Source: Nocardia acididurans
GTDB lineage: Bacteria; Actinomycetota; Actinomycetes; Mycobacteriales; Mycobacteriaceae
DNA: 64,000 nt
Assembly (NCBI RefSeq): GCF_016741815.1
Contig: NZ_JAERRJ010000012.1
Location: 124,001-188,000, forward strand
Direction: 5' to 3'
Positions within the stretch are counted from its first letter, which is position 1. The number at the start of each line of letters is the position of its first letter. The translations under genes were made by a program, and so were the position numbers. This document shows positions 49,696-57,509 of the stretch, one piece after another. The notes beneath the pieces are model-generated. The model saw only the letters and a program-made list of their open reading frames with translations, was not told the DNA's origin and searched no databases.

Positions 49696-49721
49696 GACCC
49701 CGCACCTGCGGGTGCGGGGTC
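49696..49721 (-). terminator. Terminator after ndk
   Basis: An 11-bp perfect stem GACCCCGCACC/GGTGCGGGGTC with loop TGCG lies 13 bp beyond the ndk stop on the minus strand. It ends the valS-folC-DUF4233-ndk unit and supports a separate promoter for rne. Confidence 0.75.
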
Positions 49722-49734
49722 CTCAGCTCGGGAT

Positions 49735-50151
49735 TCAGAGAGCGAACTCAGGGAACCAGAGGCCGATTTCACGCTTGGCCGACTCGGGCGAGTCGGAGCC
49801 GTGCACGAGGTTGTACTGGGTCTCGAGGGCGTAGTCGCCGCGGATGCTGCCGGGGACGGCCTTCTCGACGGGGTCGGTGCCGCCGGCGATCTGGCGGAAC
49901 GCGGCGATGGCGCGGGGGCCTTCGAGGACGGCCGCGACGACCGGACCCGAGGTGATGAATTCGATCAGCGAGCCGAAGAACGGCTTCTCGGCGTGCTCGG
50001 CGTAGTGCTCGCCGGCCAGCTCCTCGGAGACGTCCAACTGCTTGAGGGCGGCGAACTTCAAGCCCTTGCGCTCGATGCGGGTGATGATCTCGCCGATCAG
50101 GCCGCGGGCAACGCCGTCGGGCTTGATCAGTACCAACGTCTGCTCAGTCAC
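49735..50151 (-). CDS. ndk: Nucleoside diphosphate kinase
   Basis: Ndk exchanges gamma-phosphates between nucleoside di- and triphosphates. This 138-residue protein has 'MTEQTLVLIKPDGVARGLIG', 'PFFGSLIEFITSGPVVAAVL', 'AVPGSIRGDYALETQYNLVH' with the phospho-accepting histidine, and 'GSDSPESAKREIGLWFP'. Length and motifs are canonical. It follows DUF4233 by 88 bp on the same strand. Confidence 0.98.
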   Translation of the reverse strand: MTEQTLVLIKPDGVARGLIGEIITRIERKGLKFAALKQLDVSEELAGEHYAEHAEKPFFGSLIEFITSGPVVAAVLEGPRAIAAFRQIAGGTDPVEKAVPGSIRGDYALETQYNLVHGSDSPESAKREIGLWFPEFAL

Positions 50152-50239
50152 GCGGTCAGCCTAACGGGCAGGTAGACATAACAAAGAATCGCGCCCGCGA
50201 GCAAAAGGCTCGCGGACGCGACAACTGATCTCGCGAGAC

Positions 50240-50677
50240 TCAGGCTCCGGAGATGCGCTGGCTGGGGAGTTGGCCGGCGTCCATGCGCTTCTGGACGTCG
50301 GACTTCAGGATCAGGATGAAGGCCCAGACGGCGATGAAGACCACGCCGATCACCAGGATCGACAGGTGGATGATGCCGCCGAGCAGCAGCAACACCTGCA
50401 GACCGAGGTTGAAGGGGATGGCCCAGGGCTTGCGCTGCATGCCCGCGCCCAGAAACATCACCACGGCCAGGCCCACCACGTAGAGGATGGACCACCACTT
50501 CAGGCCGCCGCCCACCGCGCTGATGACCGGCAGGGCCAGCAGCACGGTGATGGCCTCGAGGACCAGGGTTCCGGCCATGACGCCGCGCAGGCCCTTCCAC
50601 GGATCGGTGGCGGGCGGCGGGACGTCGGGCTTGGATTCCTGGGCTGCGTCTTCGGGCCGCTCGCTGCGCTCGCTCAC
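50240..50677 (-). CDS. DUF4233 family membrane protein
   Basis: This 145-residue protein has a disordered proline-rich N-terminus, then 'DPWKGLRGVMAGTLVLEAIT' and four membrane helices, including 'WWSILYVVGLAVVMFLGAGM' and 'ILVIGVVFIAVWAFILILKS'. It matches the DUF4233 protein found between ndk and folC in mycobacteria (Rv2446c position). Its role is unknown. The start overlaps the folC stop by four bases. Confidence 0.9.
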   Translation of the reverse strand: MSERSERPEDAAQESKPDVPPPATDPWKGLRGVMAGTLVLEAITVLLALPVISAVGGGLKWWSILYVVGLAVVMFLGAGMQRKPWAIPFNLGLQVLLLLGGIIHLSILVIGVVFIAVWAFILILKSDVQKRMDAGQLPSQRISGA

Positions 50678-52119
50678 GCTGGGTCCTTTCCGAACAGGGA
50701 GCGGGCCGCCCCCGCGGTGACGACCGATCCGGTGATGACGATGCCCGCACCCGAGACCAGTTCGCCGTCCTCGCCGCCTTCGGCGAGGGCGATGGCGGTC
50801 TCGATGGCGTCGGCCAGGTCGGCCGCGACAGCCACCCGTTCGTCACCGAAGCGCTGCACGGCGAGGTTGGCCAGATCGTCCACGGGCAGGGCGCGCGGTG
50901 AGCCGTTCTCGGTGACGACGATCTCGTCGAAGACCGGTTCCAGAGCGTCGAGGATGCCACCGACATCCTTGTCACCCAGCACGGCTACCACACCTACCAG
51001 TTTGCGGAAATCGAATTCGCTTGTCAGCGTAGCCGCCAGCGCCTGCGCGCCCGCGGGGTTGTGCGCGGCGTCGAGGAAGATGGTCGGCGCGCTGCGCATG
51101 CGCTCCATGCGGCCGGGGCTGACGGCATTGGCGAATCCCGCTCGCACAGCGTCGATATCGAGCTGCCGGGACGCGCCCGCGCCGAAGAACGCCTCCACGG
51201 CGGCGAGCGCCAGCACCGCGTTGCGGGCCTGATGCTCACCGTGCATGGGTAGGAAGATGTCGTCGTAGACACCGCCGAGGCCCTGGAGTTCGAGCACCTG
51301 CCCGCCGACGGCGACGCGGCGCGAGAGCACCTGGAACTCCGAACCCTCGCGCGCCACCGCCGCGTCCACCTCGACGGCACGGCGCAGCAGCACCTCCATG
51401 GCCTCGGGTTCCTGCTGGGCGATGACGGCGACGGTGTCGCGCGGCACCAGGCCGTCGTCGACGGCCTTCTTGATGATCCCGGCCTTCTCCCCCGCGATGG
51501 ATTCCAGATCCGGGCCGAGATAGTCGGTGTGGTCCAGGCCGATCGGCGTGATCACGGCGACCTGGCCGTCGATCACGTTGGTGGCGTCCCACTTTCCGCC
51601 CATGCCGGTCTCGACGACCGCGACATCGACCGGCGCTTCGGCGAAGGCGGCGTAGGCCATGCCGGTGAGCACCTCGAACTTGCTCATGGCCGGGCCGCCC
51701 GCCGCCGCGGACTGTTTGTCGATCATCTCGACGAAAGGCTGGATCTCGCGCCAGGTTTCGACGTACTTGCCGGGCGTGATGGGCGCGTTGTCGATGGCGA
51801 TGCGCTCGGTGGCCAGCTGCAGGTGCGGGCTGGTGATGCGGCCGGTGCGCCGGTGCAGGGCGGTGAGCAGGGAGTCGATCATGCGGGTGACCGAGGTCTT
51901 GCCGTTGGTTCCGGCGATGTGGATCGCCGGGTAGCCCTGCTGCGGCGAACCGAGCAGATCCATGAGCGTCGCGATGCGGGTGAGCGACGGCTCGATCTTG
52001 GTTTCCGGCCAGCGCTGATCGAGTTCGGCTTCGACCAGCGCCATTTCGGCCAGATCCACCGGCGAGGTGCCGCTGGTCAGCGGTCCCTCGTCGGCGTATC
52101 GACGCTCGTCGCCGCTCAC
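50674..52119 (-). CDS. folC: Folylpolyglutamate synthase / dihydrofolate synthase
   Basis: FolC adds glutamates to folates and, in many bacteria, also makes dihydrofolate from dihydropteroate. This 481-residue Mur-ligase-like enzyme has the P-loop 'AIHIAGTNGKTSVTRMIDSL', 'RTGRITSPHLQLATERIAID', 'VDVAVVETGMGGKWDATNVI', 'ITPIGLDHTDYLGPDLESIA' and 'APTIFLDAAHNPAGAQALAA'. The GTG at 52119 overlaps the valS stop (GTGA), and the protein body begins soon after. Longer upstream frames lie inside valS. Confidence 0.96.
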   Translation of the reverse strand: MSGDERRYADEGPLTSGTSPVDLAEMALVEAELDQRWPETKIEPSLTRIATLMDLLGSPQQGYPAIHIAGTNGKTSVTRMIDSLLTALHRRTGRITSPHLQLATERIAIDNAPITPGKYVETWREIQPFVEMIDKQSAAAGGPAMSKFEVLTGMAYAAFAEAPVDVAVVETGMGGKWDATNVIDGQVAVITPIGLDHTDYLGPDLESIAGEKAGIIKKAVDDGLVPRDTVAVIAQQEPEAMEVLLRRAVEVDAAVAREGSEFQVLSRRVAVGGQVLELQGLGGVYDDIFLPMHGEHQARNAVLALAAVEAFFGAGASRQLDIDAVRAGFANAVSPGRMERMRSAPTIFLDAAHNPAGAQALAATLTSEFDFRKLVGVVAVLGDKDVGGILDALEPVFDEIVVTENGSPRALPVDDLANLAVQRFGDERVAVAADLADAIETAIALAEGGEDGELVSGAGIVITGSVVTAGAARSLFGKDPA

Positions 52120-54818
52120 TTGCGGGCCGCCAGTGCGGCGATCTCGGTGAGACGGACGCCGATGCGGGCCACCTCGGATTCGGCGATCTCCTTGCGCGCG
52201 GTGATCTTGGCGACCACATCCTCGGGCGCCTTGGCCAGGAAGCCCTGGTTGCCGAGTTTGGCGGTGGTACCGGCCAATTCCTTCTGCGCGGCGGCCAGAT
52301 CCTTCTCCAGGCGGCGCGCCTCGGCCTCCAGGTCGACGGTGCCGGAGGTGTCGATCTCGACGGTCACGGTGCCGTTGGTGAGGCGCACCTCGAGCGAGGC
52401 CGTGGCGGCGAAATCGTCGGCGGCGTCGGTGAGTTTGGCCAGGGTCGCGACATCGGCGAGCTGCCCGGTGAGGTCGGCGGCCTCGATGCCGATCAGCTTG
52501 GCGGCCACCTTCTGCTTGTCGGCCAGGCCCTGATCGCTGCGGAAGCGGCGGATCTCGGTGACCAGCTTCTGCAGGTCGGCGATGCGGCGATCGGCGACCT
52601 TGTCGGCGGCCACGCCGGAATCCTGTGGCCAGGAGGCGATCACGAGGGAGTCGCCCGCGGTGCCGGCGGTCAGCGCCTGCCACAGCGATTCGGTGACGAA
52701 CGGCATAGCCGGATGCAGCAGGCGGAGAACCGAATCCAGCACATTGCCGAGCACGATGCGGGTGCTCGCCGCGCGTTCGGAGGATTCCGCGAACTGCACC
52801 TTGGCCAATTCCAGGTACCAGTCGCACAGTTCGTCCCACGCGAAGTGGTAGAGCGCCTCACAGCCCTTGCCGAATTCGTAGCGGTCGAAGGCGGCGTCGA
52901 CCTCGGCGCGGACCTCGTCGAGCCGGTCCAGGATCCAGCGGTCGGTGTCGGTGAGCGTGTCGCGGGCCGGAAGTTCGCCCGGCTGCGCGCCGTTCATGAG
53001 CGCGAACTTGGTGGCGTTGAACAGCTTGGTGACGAAGCTGCGCGAGGCGGTGACATGCGAGGTGCCGATGGACAGGTCGCTGCCCGGCTGCGCGCCGCGC
53101 GCCAGGGTGAATCGCGTTGCGTCCGCGCCGTATTCGTTGATCCAGTCCAACGGGTCGATGCCGTTGCCGCGCGACTTGGACATCTTCTTGCCGTGCTCGT
53201 CGCGAATCAGGCCGTGCAGGAACACATCCTGGAACGGAACCTGCCTCTGGTCCGCGGCCTTGCCCGCGGTGAGCACGCCGTCCTCGGACACGTACATGCC
53301 GAACATCATCATGCGCGCCACCCAGAAGAACAGGATGTCGTAGCCGGTGACGAGAACGCTTGTGGGATAAAACTTCTCGAGGTCGGCGGTGGCGTCCGGC
53401 CAGCCCATGGTGGAGAACGGCCACAGGCCCGAGGAGAACCAGGTGTCGAGCACGTCCGGGTCCTGCACCCAGCCCTCGGGGGCCTGCTCGTCCGGGCCGA
53501 CGCAGACGATCTCGCCCTCGGGGCCGTACCAGATCGGGATGCGGTGACCCCACCACAGCTGGCGGGAGATGGTCCAGTCGTGCATGTTGTCGACCCAGTC
53601 GAACCAGCGCGGTTCCTGGCTGGCGGGGTGAATCTTCACGTCCCCGTTGCGAACCGCGTCACCGGCGGCCTTGGCGAGCGCCTCCACCTTCACCCACCAC
53701 TGCATGGACAGGCGGGGTTCGATCGGCTCGCCGGAGCGCTCCGAGTGACCGACCTGATGCTTGTAGGGGTGGATGCGCTTGACGATGCGGCCCTCGGCCT
53801 CCAGGCGCTCGCGGATCTTCAGCCGCGCCTCGAAGCGGTCCATGCCGTCGAATTCGGTTCCGCTGTCGGCGATCTTGCCGGTCTTGTCCATGATGGTGGG
53901 CATGGGCAGGCCGTGGCGCAGGCCGAGCTCGAAGTCGTTGGGGTCGTGCGCGGGGGTGATCTTCACTGCGCCGGAACCGAATTCGGGGTCGACGTAGTCG
54001 TCGGCCACGATCGGGATCTGGCGACCGGTGATGGGGTGGTAGACGGTGGTGCCGATGAGCGCCTGGTAGCGCTCGTCGTCGGGATGCACCGCGACGGCGG
54101 TGTCGCCGAGCATGGTCTCCACGCGGGTGGTGGCGACGATCACGTGCGGTTCGTCGTCGTTCAGCGACCCGAAGCGCATGGACACGAGCTCGCCGTCGAC
54201 CTCCTTGTGGTCCACCTCGAGGTCGGAGATGCCGGTCTGCAGCACCGGCGACCAGTTCACCAGGCGCTCGGCGCGGTAGATGAGGCCGGCGTCGTAGAGG
54301 CGCTTGAAGATGGTGTTCACGGCGCGGGAGAGGCCGTCGTCCATGGTGAAGCGGTCGCGGCTCCAGTCGACGCCGTCGCCGAGGCGGCGCATCTGACCCT
54401 GGATCTGGCCGCCGGATTCGCGCTTCCAGTCCCAGACCTTGTCGATGAACAGTTCGCGGCCGAAGTCTTCCTTGGTCTTGCCGTCGACGGCGAGCTGCTT
54501 CTCCACCACGGTCTGGGTGGCGATGCCCGCGTGGTCCATGCCGGGCAGCCACAGCACCTCGTAGCCCTGCATGCGCTTGCGGCGGGTGAGCAGGTCCATC
54601 AGGGTGTGGTCGAGGGCGTGGCCCATGTGCAGGGAGCCGGTGACGTTCGGCGGGGGCAGCACGATCGAGTACGGCGGCTTGTCGCTGGTGGCGTCGGCGG
54701 TGAAGTAGCCCGCGGATACCCAGCGCTCGTAGGTGTCGGCCTCGACGTCACCGGGATTCCAGGACTTGGGGAGGGCATCGGCACGATTACGTGGGTTCTC
54801 AGAGGCTGCGCTGGTCAC
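52116..54818 (-). CDS. valS: Valyl-tRNA synthetase
   Basis: This 900-residue class I synthetase has the HIGH-type motif in 'PPPNVTGSLHMGHALDHTLM', KMSKS in 'HGKKMSKSRGNGIDPLDWIN', the editing domain ('VETMLGDTAVAVHPDDERY'), the anticodon-binding region ('LDEVRAEVDAAFDRYEFGKG') and a C-terminal coiled-coil arm ('VDLEAEARRLEKDLAAAQKE'). It is the first gene of the valS-folC-DUF4233-ndk operon. A hairpin lies 56 bp upstream of the ATG at 54818; no T-box signature (UGGNACC) is visible there. Confidence 0.98.
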   Translation of the reverse strand: MTSAASENPRNRADALPKSWNPGDVEADTYERWVSAGYFTADATSDKPPYSIVLPPPNVTGSLHMGHALDHTLMDLLTRRKRMQGYEVLWLPGMDHAGIATQTVVEKQLAVDGKTKEDFGRELFIDKVWDWKRESGGQIQGQMRRLGDGVDWSRDRFTMDDGLSRAVNTIFKRLYDAGLIYRAERLVNWSPVLQTGISDLEVDHKEVDGELVSMRFGSLNDDEPHVIVATTRVETMLGDTAVAVHPDDERYQALIGTTVYHPITGRQIPIVADDYVDPEFGSGAVKITPAHDPNDFELGLRHGLPMPTIMDKTGKIADSGTEFDGMDRFEARLKIRERLEAEGRIVKRIHPYKHQVGHSERSGEPIEPRLSMQWWVKVEALAKAAGDAVRNGDVKIHPASQEPRWFDWVDNMHDWTISRQLWWGHRIPIWYGPEGEIVCVGPDEQAPEGWVQDPDVLDTWFSSGLWPFSTMGWPDATADLEKFYPTSVLVTGYDILFFWVARMMMFGMYVSEDGVLTAGKAADQRQVPFQDVFLHGLIRDEHGKKMSKSRGNGIDPLDWINEYGADATRFTLARGAQPGSDLSIGTSHVTASRSFVTKLFNATKFALMNGAQPGELPARDTLTDTDRWILDRLDEVRAEVDAAFDRYEFGKGCEALYHFAWDELCDWYLELAKVQFAESSERAASTRIVLGNVLDSVLRLLHPAMPFVTESLWQALTAGTAGDSLVIASWPQDSGVAADKVADRRIADLQKLVTEIRRFRSDQGLADKQKVAAKLIGIEAADLTGQLADVATLAKLTDAADDFAATASLEVRLTNGTVTVEIDTSGTVDLEAEARRLEKDLAAAQKELAGTTAKLGNQGFLAKAPEDVVAKITARKEIAESEVARIGVRLTEIAALAARK

Positions 54819-54873
54819 CTGGCGATTCTAAGGGCCGGGATTTTGCCACTTCCACCGGGTTTTGGATAGCCGA

Positions 54874-54918
54874 AGGGCGGGGCTTCCGGTGGATGAGGGA
54901 CACCGCAAGCCCCGCCCT
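54874..54918 (-). promoter_or_regulatory. Hairpin in the valS leader
   Basis: A 12-bp perfect outer stem AGGGCGGGGCTT/AAGCCCCGCCCT encloses a 5-bp inner stem CGGTG/CACCG. It lies 56-100 bp upstream of the valS start in the 285-bp interval before the next plus-strand gene. It could be an attenuator or simply a spacer structure. The rest of that interval shows no gene. Confidence 0.5.
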
Positions 54919-55259
54919 CACCGACCAGCCTACCGTCGTTTCCGGGGCGTTCTCCGAATCCACAATCAATTCTCAGGATCGCGCGTAATCACCCGTGCGG
55001 AGCCATGATTCGCGTTCGCGGAGGTTGTGTGTGATCACAGTCGGCGCAGTGCGGCCACGGTGCGGGCAGCCCGGACGCGAGCCTCGCGGGGCACAGTGCG
55101 GATGTGCCCGTGACCGTGGGATCTCTCACCGATACCGGTGTTAACGCGGGTGCCGCGACCGGTTCCGGGGTGGCCCGACCAGCGCAAGCCCGTCCGCACC
55201 GGGCGACCGGCGGGGGCGGTGTGGCGGCATATCAGCGAAATCTCAGGGAATTCCCGGTT

Positions 55260-55961
55260 GTGAGAACCCTTTTCGCTGCCGATCCTGAAGGGGTGAACCC
55301 CCCGCTCGACTCCGGCTCGCTACCTTCCACTCCGGCTCGGATCGTCATTCCCGATCGAGTCCACGATCTACGCGGCAATCCGATCGACGAATTGCGGTAT
55401 CCGGCAAGCGCGGCCGTGATCATCACGGGGGTTCCGGGCGCGGGCAAGAGCACCGCCCTGCGCAAACTGTTCGGTCTTTCCTCGGAGGGGGTGGAACCGG
55501 CGGTGAGCGCCGCGGGCGCGATCCTGCTCGATTCCCAGCACGCCCGCAACTCCTGGCAGCGCAGGCTGGGCGCGCTCCCCTACCCGCTGTGGCTGCCCAT
55601 CGTGCACGTCACCCACTACGCCCGCATCCGCCGCGCCCTGCAGGATTCGGCGGGCCCGGTGATCATCCACGACTGCGGCACCCGGCAGTGGGTGCGCCGC
55701 CTCGTCGCGGTCTGGGCGCGTGCGGCGGGCCGTCAGGTGCACCTGATCATGATCGACGCCCCGGCCGAGCTCGCCTGGGCCGGACAGATCGCGCGCGGCC
55801 GCAAGGTCCGCAAGGTCAGCTTCGCCCTGCACTGCATGAAATGGCGACGCCTGGTCGACGTCGTGGCGACGGGCGCCAAACCCCGCCCCGAACCCACGTC
55901 CGTGGTGATCCTGGACCGCGCGGCGGTGACCGGTCTGCACGAGGTGTCCTTCGCGGCGTGA
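55260..55961 (+). CDS. P-loop ATPase/kinase-like protein
   Basis: This protein of about 233 residues has a Walker A motif in 'AAVIITGVPGAGKSTALRKL', a segment 'AGAILLDSQHARNSWQRRLG' where a Walker B or base-binding aspartate could lie, and 'GRQVHLIMIDAPAELAWAGQ' with a basic lid region 'IARGRKVRKVSFALHCMKW'. This arrangement resembles zeta-toxin-like or adenylylsulfate-kinase-like small P-loop kinases. The substrate is unknown. I chose the GTG at 55260 because AGGGA precedes it and the region upstream (frame from 55104) is low-complexity; the longer form remains possible. Confidence 0.75.
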   Translation: MRTLFAADPEGVNPPLDSGSLPSTPARIVIPDRVHDLRGNPIDELRYPASAAVIITGVPGAGKSTALRKLFGLSSEGVEPAVSAAGAILLDSQHARNSWQRRLGALPYPLWLPIVHVTHYARIRRALQDSAGPVIIHDCGTRQWVRRLVAVWARAAGRQVHLIMIDAPAELAWAGQIARGRKVRKVSFALHCMKWRRLVDVVATGAKPRPEPTSVVILDRAAVTGLHEVSFAA

Positions 55962-56102
55962 CGCACGCCTCCGCACCCCACCGGTATGTCGTGCATCGCA
56001 GAACCATTGCCACGACCACCTGCGGTGATGTTTTCTGACTATCACGGTTGGCGCCAGCCGCTTCCACAGCTCGAGATCGACCGAGATCGAAAGCGAGTAG
56101 TC

Positions 56103-56468
56103 ATGCGCACTCGAACCATTCTCGCCGTCACGGCCTTCGCGGGCCTGCCCGCCGCCGCTGTGGTCGCAGCCGGAACCGCTTCCGCCGCAACGCCTGTCGT
56201 TGTCCCGCAATACGGGGTGTACGGAGTTGCGCTGTCCCCCGGCGAAACTCGGGCCCTGGCCGACGGTCCGCTGCCCGCACTGGTCGAGCACTACGCTCCC
56301 CGGAACATCATCTCGGTCAGCATCCAGCCCGATTCGGCACTCCGTCAGGAGAATTCGCGCATCTACGCGGATATGCCGCAGATCATCCGTGAGGCGGCCG
56401 ACCACCCCGGCGGTTCGGTGGACGTGGTCGCGACCCCGAACGGCGTGGTGATCCTGCAGGACTGGTAG
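56103..56468 (+). CDS. Small secreted hypothetical protein
   Basis: This 121-residue protein has a clear Sec signal peptide ('RTILAVTAFAGLPAAAVVAA', cleavage after ASA). The mature part of about 90 residues has no cysteine, with 'YGVYGVALSPGETRALADGP' and 'RIYADMPQIIREAADHPGGS'. I recognise no family. The ATG at 56103 is set by the signal peptide; the upstream in-frame extension is not coding-like. It ends 70 bp before a bidirectional terminator shared with the diacylglycerol kinase gene. Confidence 0.7.
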   Translation: MRTRTILAVTAFAGLPAAAVVAAGTASAATPVVVPQYGVYGVALSPGETRALADGPLPALVEHYAPRNIISVSIQPDSALRQENSRIYADMPQIIREAADHPGGSVDVVATPNGVVILQDW

Positions 56469-56537
56469 CGCATCTCGCAGGGGCGGTGCCTCGACCCCTG
56501 AGCCTCCCCGATCCTGCAACCTCTCGGGGACGAACCG

Positions 56538-56564
56538 CGGCCCTCGCCCACCAGGCGAGGGCCG
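56538..56564. terminator. Bidirectional terminator between secreted protein and diacylglycerol kinase genes
   Basis: An 11-bp perfect stem CGGCCCTCGCC/GGCGAGGGCCG with loop CACCA lies between the convergent stops at 56468 and 56574. Confidence 0.8.
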
Positions 56565-56573
56565 TGGATCGCG

Positions 56574-57509
56574 TCAGGGGACCAGTACCTCCAGAGCGCC
56601 GGGCAGGGCGCGGAAGGTGGCGGGCAGGGCGCCGGCCGGATCGCCGTCGGCGGTGGCGGGGGCTCCCGGCGCGGTGAGTTTGATTCGGGCGGCACGGTAT
56701 TGGGTGGTGGCGGGGTGGTCGATGCGCTTGCCTGAGGAGAGCGCGGGCAGCAGGCGGAGCATGTCCAGGCGGGACATGGCTCCGACGACGGTGAGATCCA
56801 GCAGGCCGTCGTCGATGAGCGCGTCGGGGCAGATGAGCATGCCGCCGCCGTAGGTGCGAGTGTTGCCCACCGCGACCATGACCGCGGGCAGTTCGATCAC
56901 CGTGCCGTCGGGGTGGTCCGGGGAGCCGAACAGTTCGATGCGGTAGGGCACCGCCAGTTTGCCCGCGAGTTCGATGAGGGCCGCGGCGGTGTAGCGGAGG
57001 GGTCCCTTGGGCCAGCTCATGTGGTTGGCGCGCAGGGTGACTCGCGCGTCGAGGCCGGTGCCGGTGACCGTGGCGAACCAGGTCGGCGACTTCCCGGATT
57101 CGGTTTCCACCGCGCCGAGGTCGATGGTGCGGGTGCGGCCTGCCAGGATCACATCGATGGCGGCGGGGGTGTCATCGGGCACGCCGACCTCGCGGGCGAG
57201 ATCGTTGCCGGTGCCCCCGGGGATGAGGCCCAGCGGGATGCCGGTGCCGACGAGGGCCTGCAGGACCACGCCGACCAGTCCGTCACCGCCCGCCGCGACC
57301 ACGGCGTCGGGCCGGGTGCCGGGGTCGGCGAGGGTTTCACGGACCAGCCGCTCGGTGTCGGCGGCGGAGGTACCGAGGATTTCGGTGACCTTGATGCCCC
57401 GGTCGGCGAAGCCGTTGGCGGCGGCTACGGCGACCAGGGCGCCCTTGCCCGCGCCGGAGAGCGGGTTGGTCACCAGGGCGATGGATCGGATGGCACGGGG
57501 GGACGTCAC
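56574..57509 (-). CDS. dagK: Diacylglycerol kinase family lipid kinase
   Basis: This 311-residue DAGKc-type kinase has 'IALVTNPLSGAGKGALVAVA', the nucleotide motif 'VVAAGGDGLVGVVLQALV', 'PLGLIPGGTGNDLAREVGVP', and a C-terminal lipid-binding beta domain ('LLDLTVVGAMSRLDMLRLLP', 'RAARIKLTAPGAPATADGDP'). It would phosphorylate diacylglycerol or a related lipid to phosphatidate at the membrane. The M. tuberculosis gene in this position is Rv2252. The GTG at 57509 overlaps the upstream flavoprotein stop (GTGA), so the two are coupled. Confidence 0.93.
   Translation of the reverse strand: MTSPRAIRSIALVTNPLSGAGKGALVAVAAANGFADRGIKVTEILGTSAADTERLVRETLADPGTRPDAVVAAGGDGLVGVVLQALVGTGIPLGLIPGGTGNDLAREVGVPDDTPAAIDVILAGRTRTIDLGAVETESGKSPTWFATVTGTGLDARVTLRANHMSWPKGPLRYTAAALIELAGKLAVPYRIELFGSPDHPDGTVIELPAVMVAVGNTRTYGGGMLICPDALIDDGLLDLTVVGAMSRLDMLRLLPALSSGKRIDHPATTQYRAARIKLTAPGAPATADGDPAGALPATFRALPGALEVLVP

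Noticed and set aside
49427..49705. 92-codon minus-strand ORF in the rne upstream region
   Set aside because: Arg/Ser/Pro-rich irregular translation, no ribosome-binding site, and it would end within the untranslated leader. Treated as non-coding.
50270..51232. Long plus-strand ORF opposite DUF4233 and folC
   Set aside because: It is an antisense shadow of two well-supported genes, with His/Asp/Gln-rich or Ser/Ala-rich low-complexity translation, as is common in high-GC DNA.
54819..55103. T-box riboswitch upstream of valS
   Set aside because: The hairpin has no UGGNACC antiterminator sequence and no specifier-loop arrangement that I can see.
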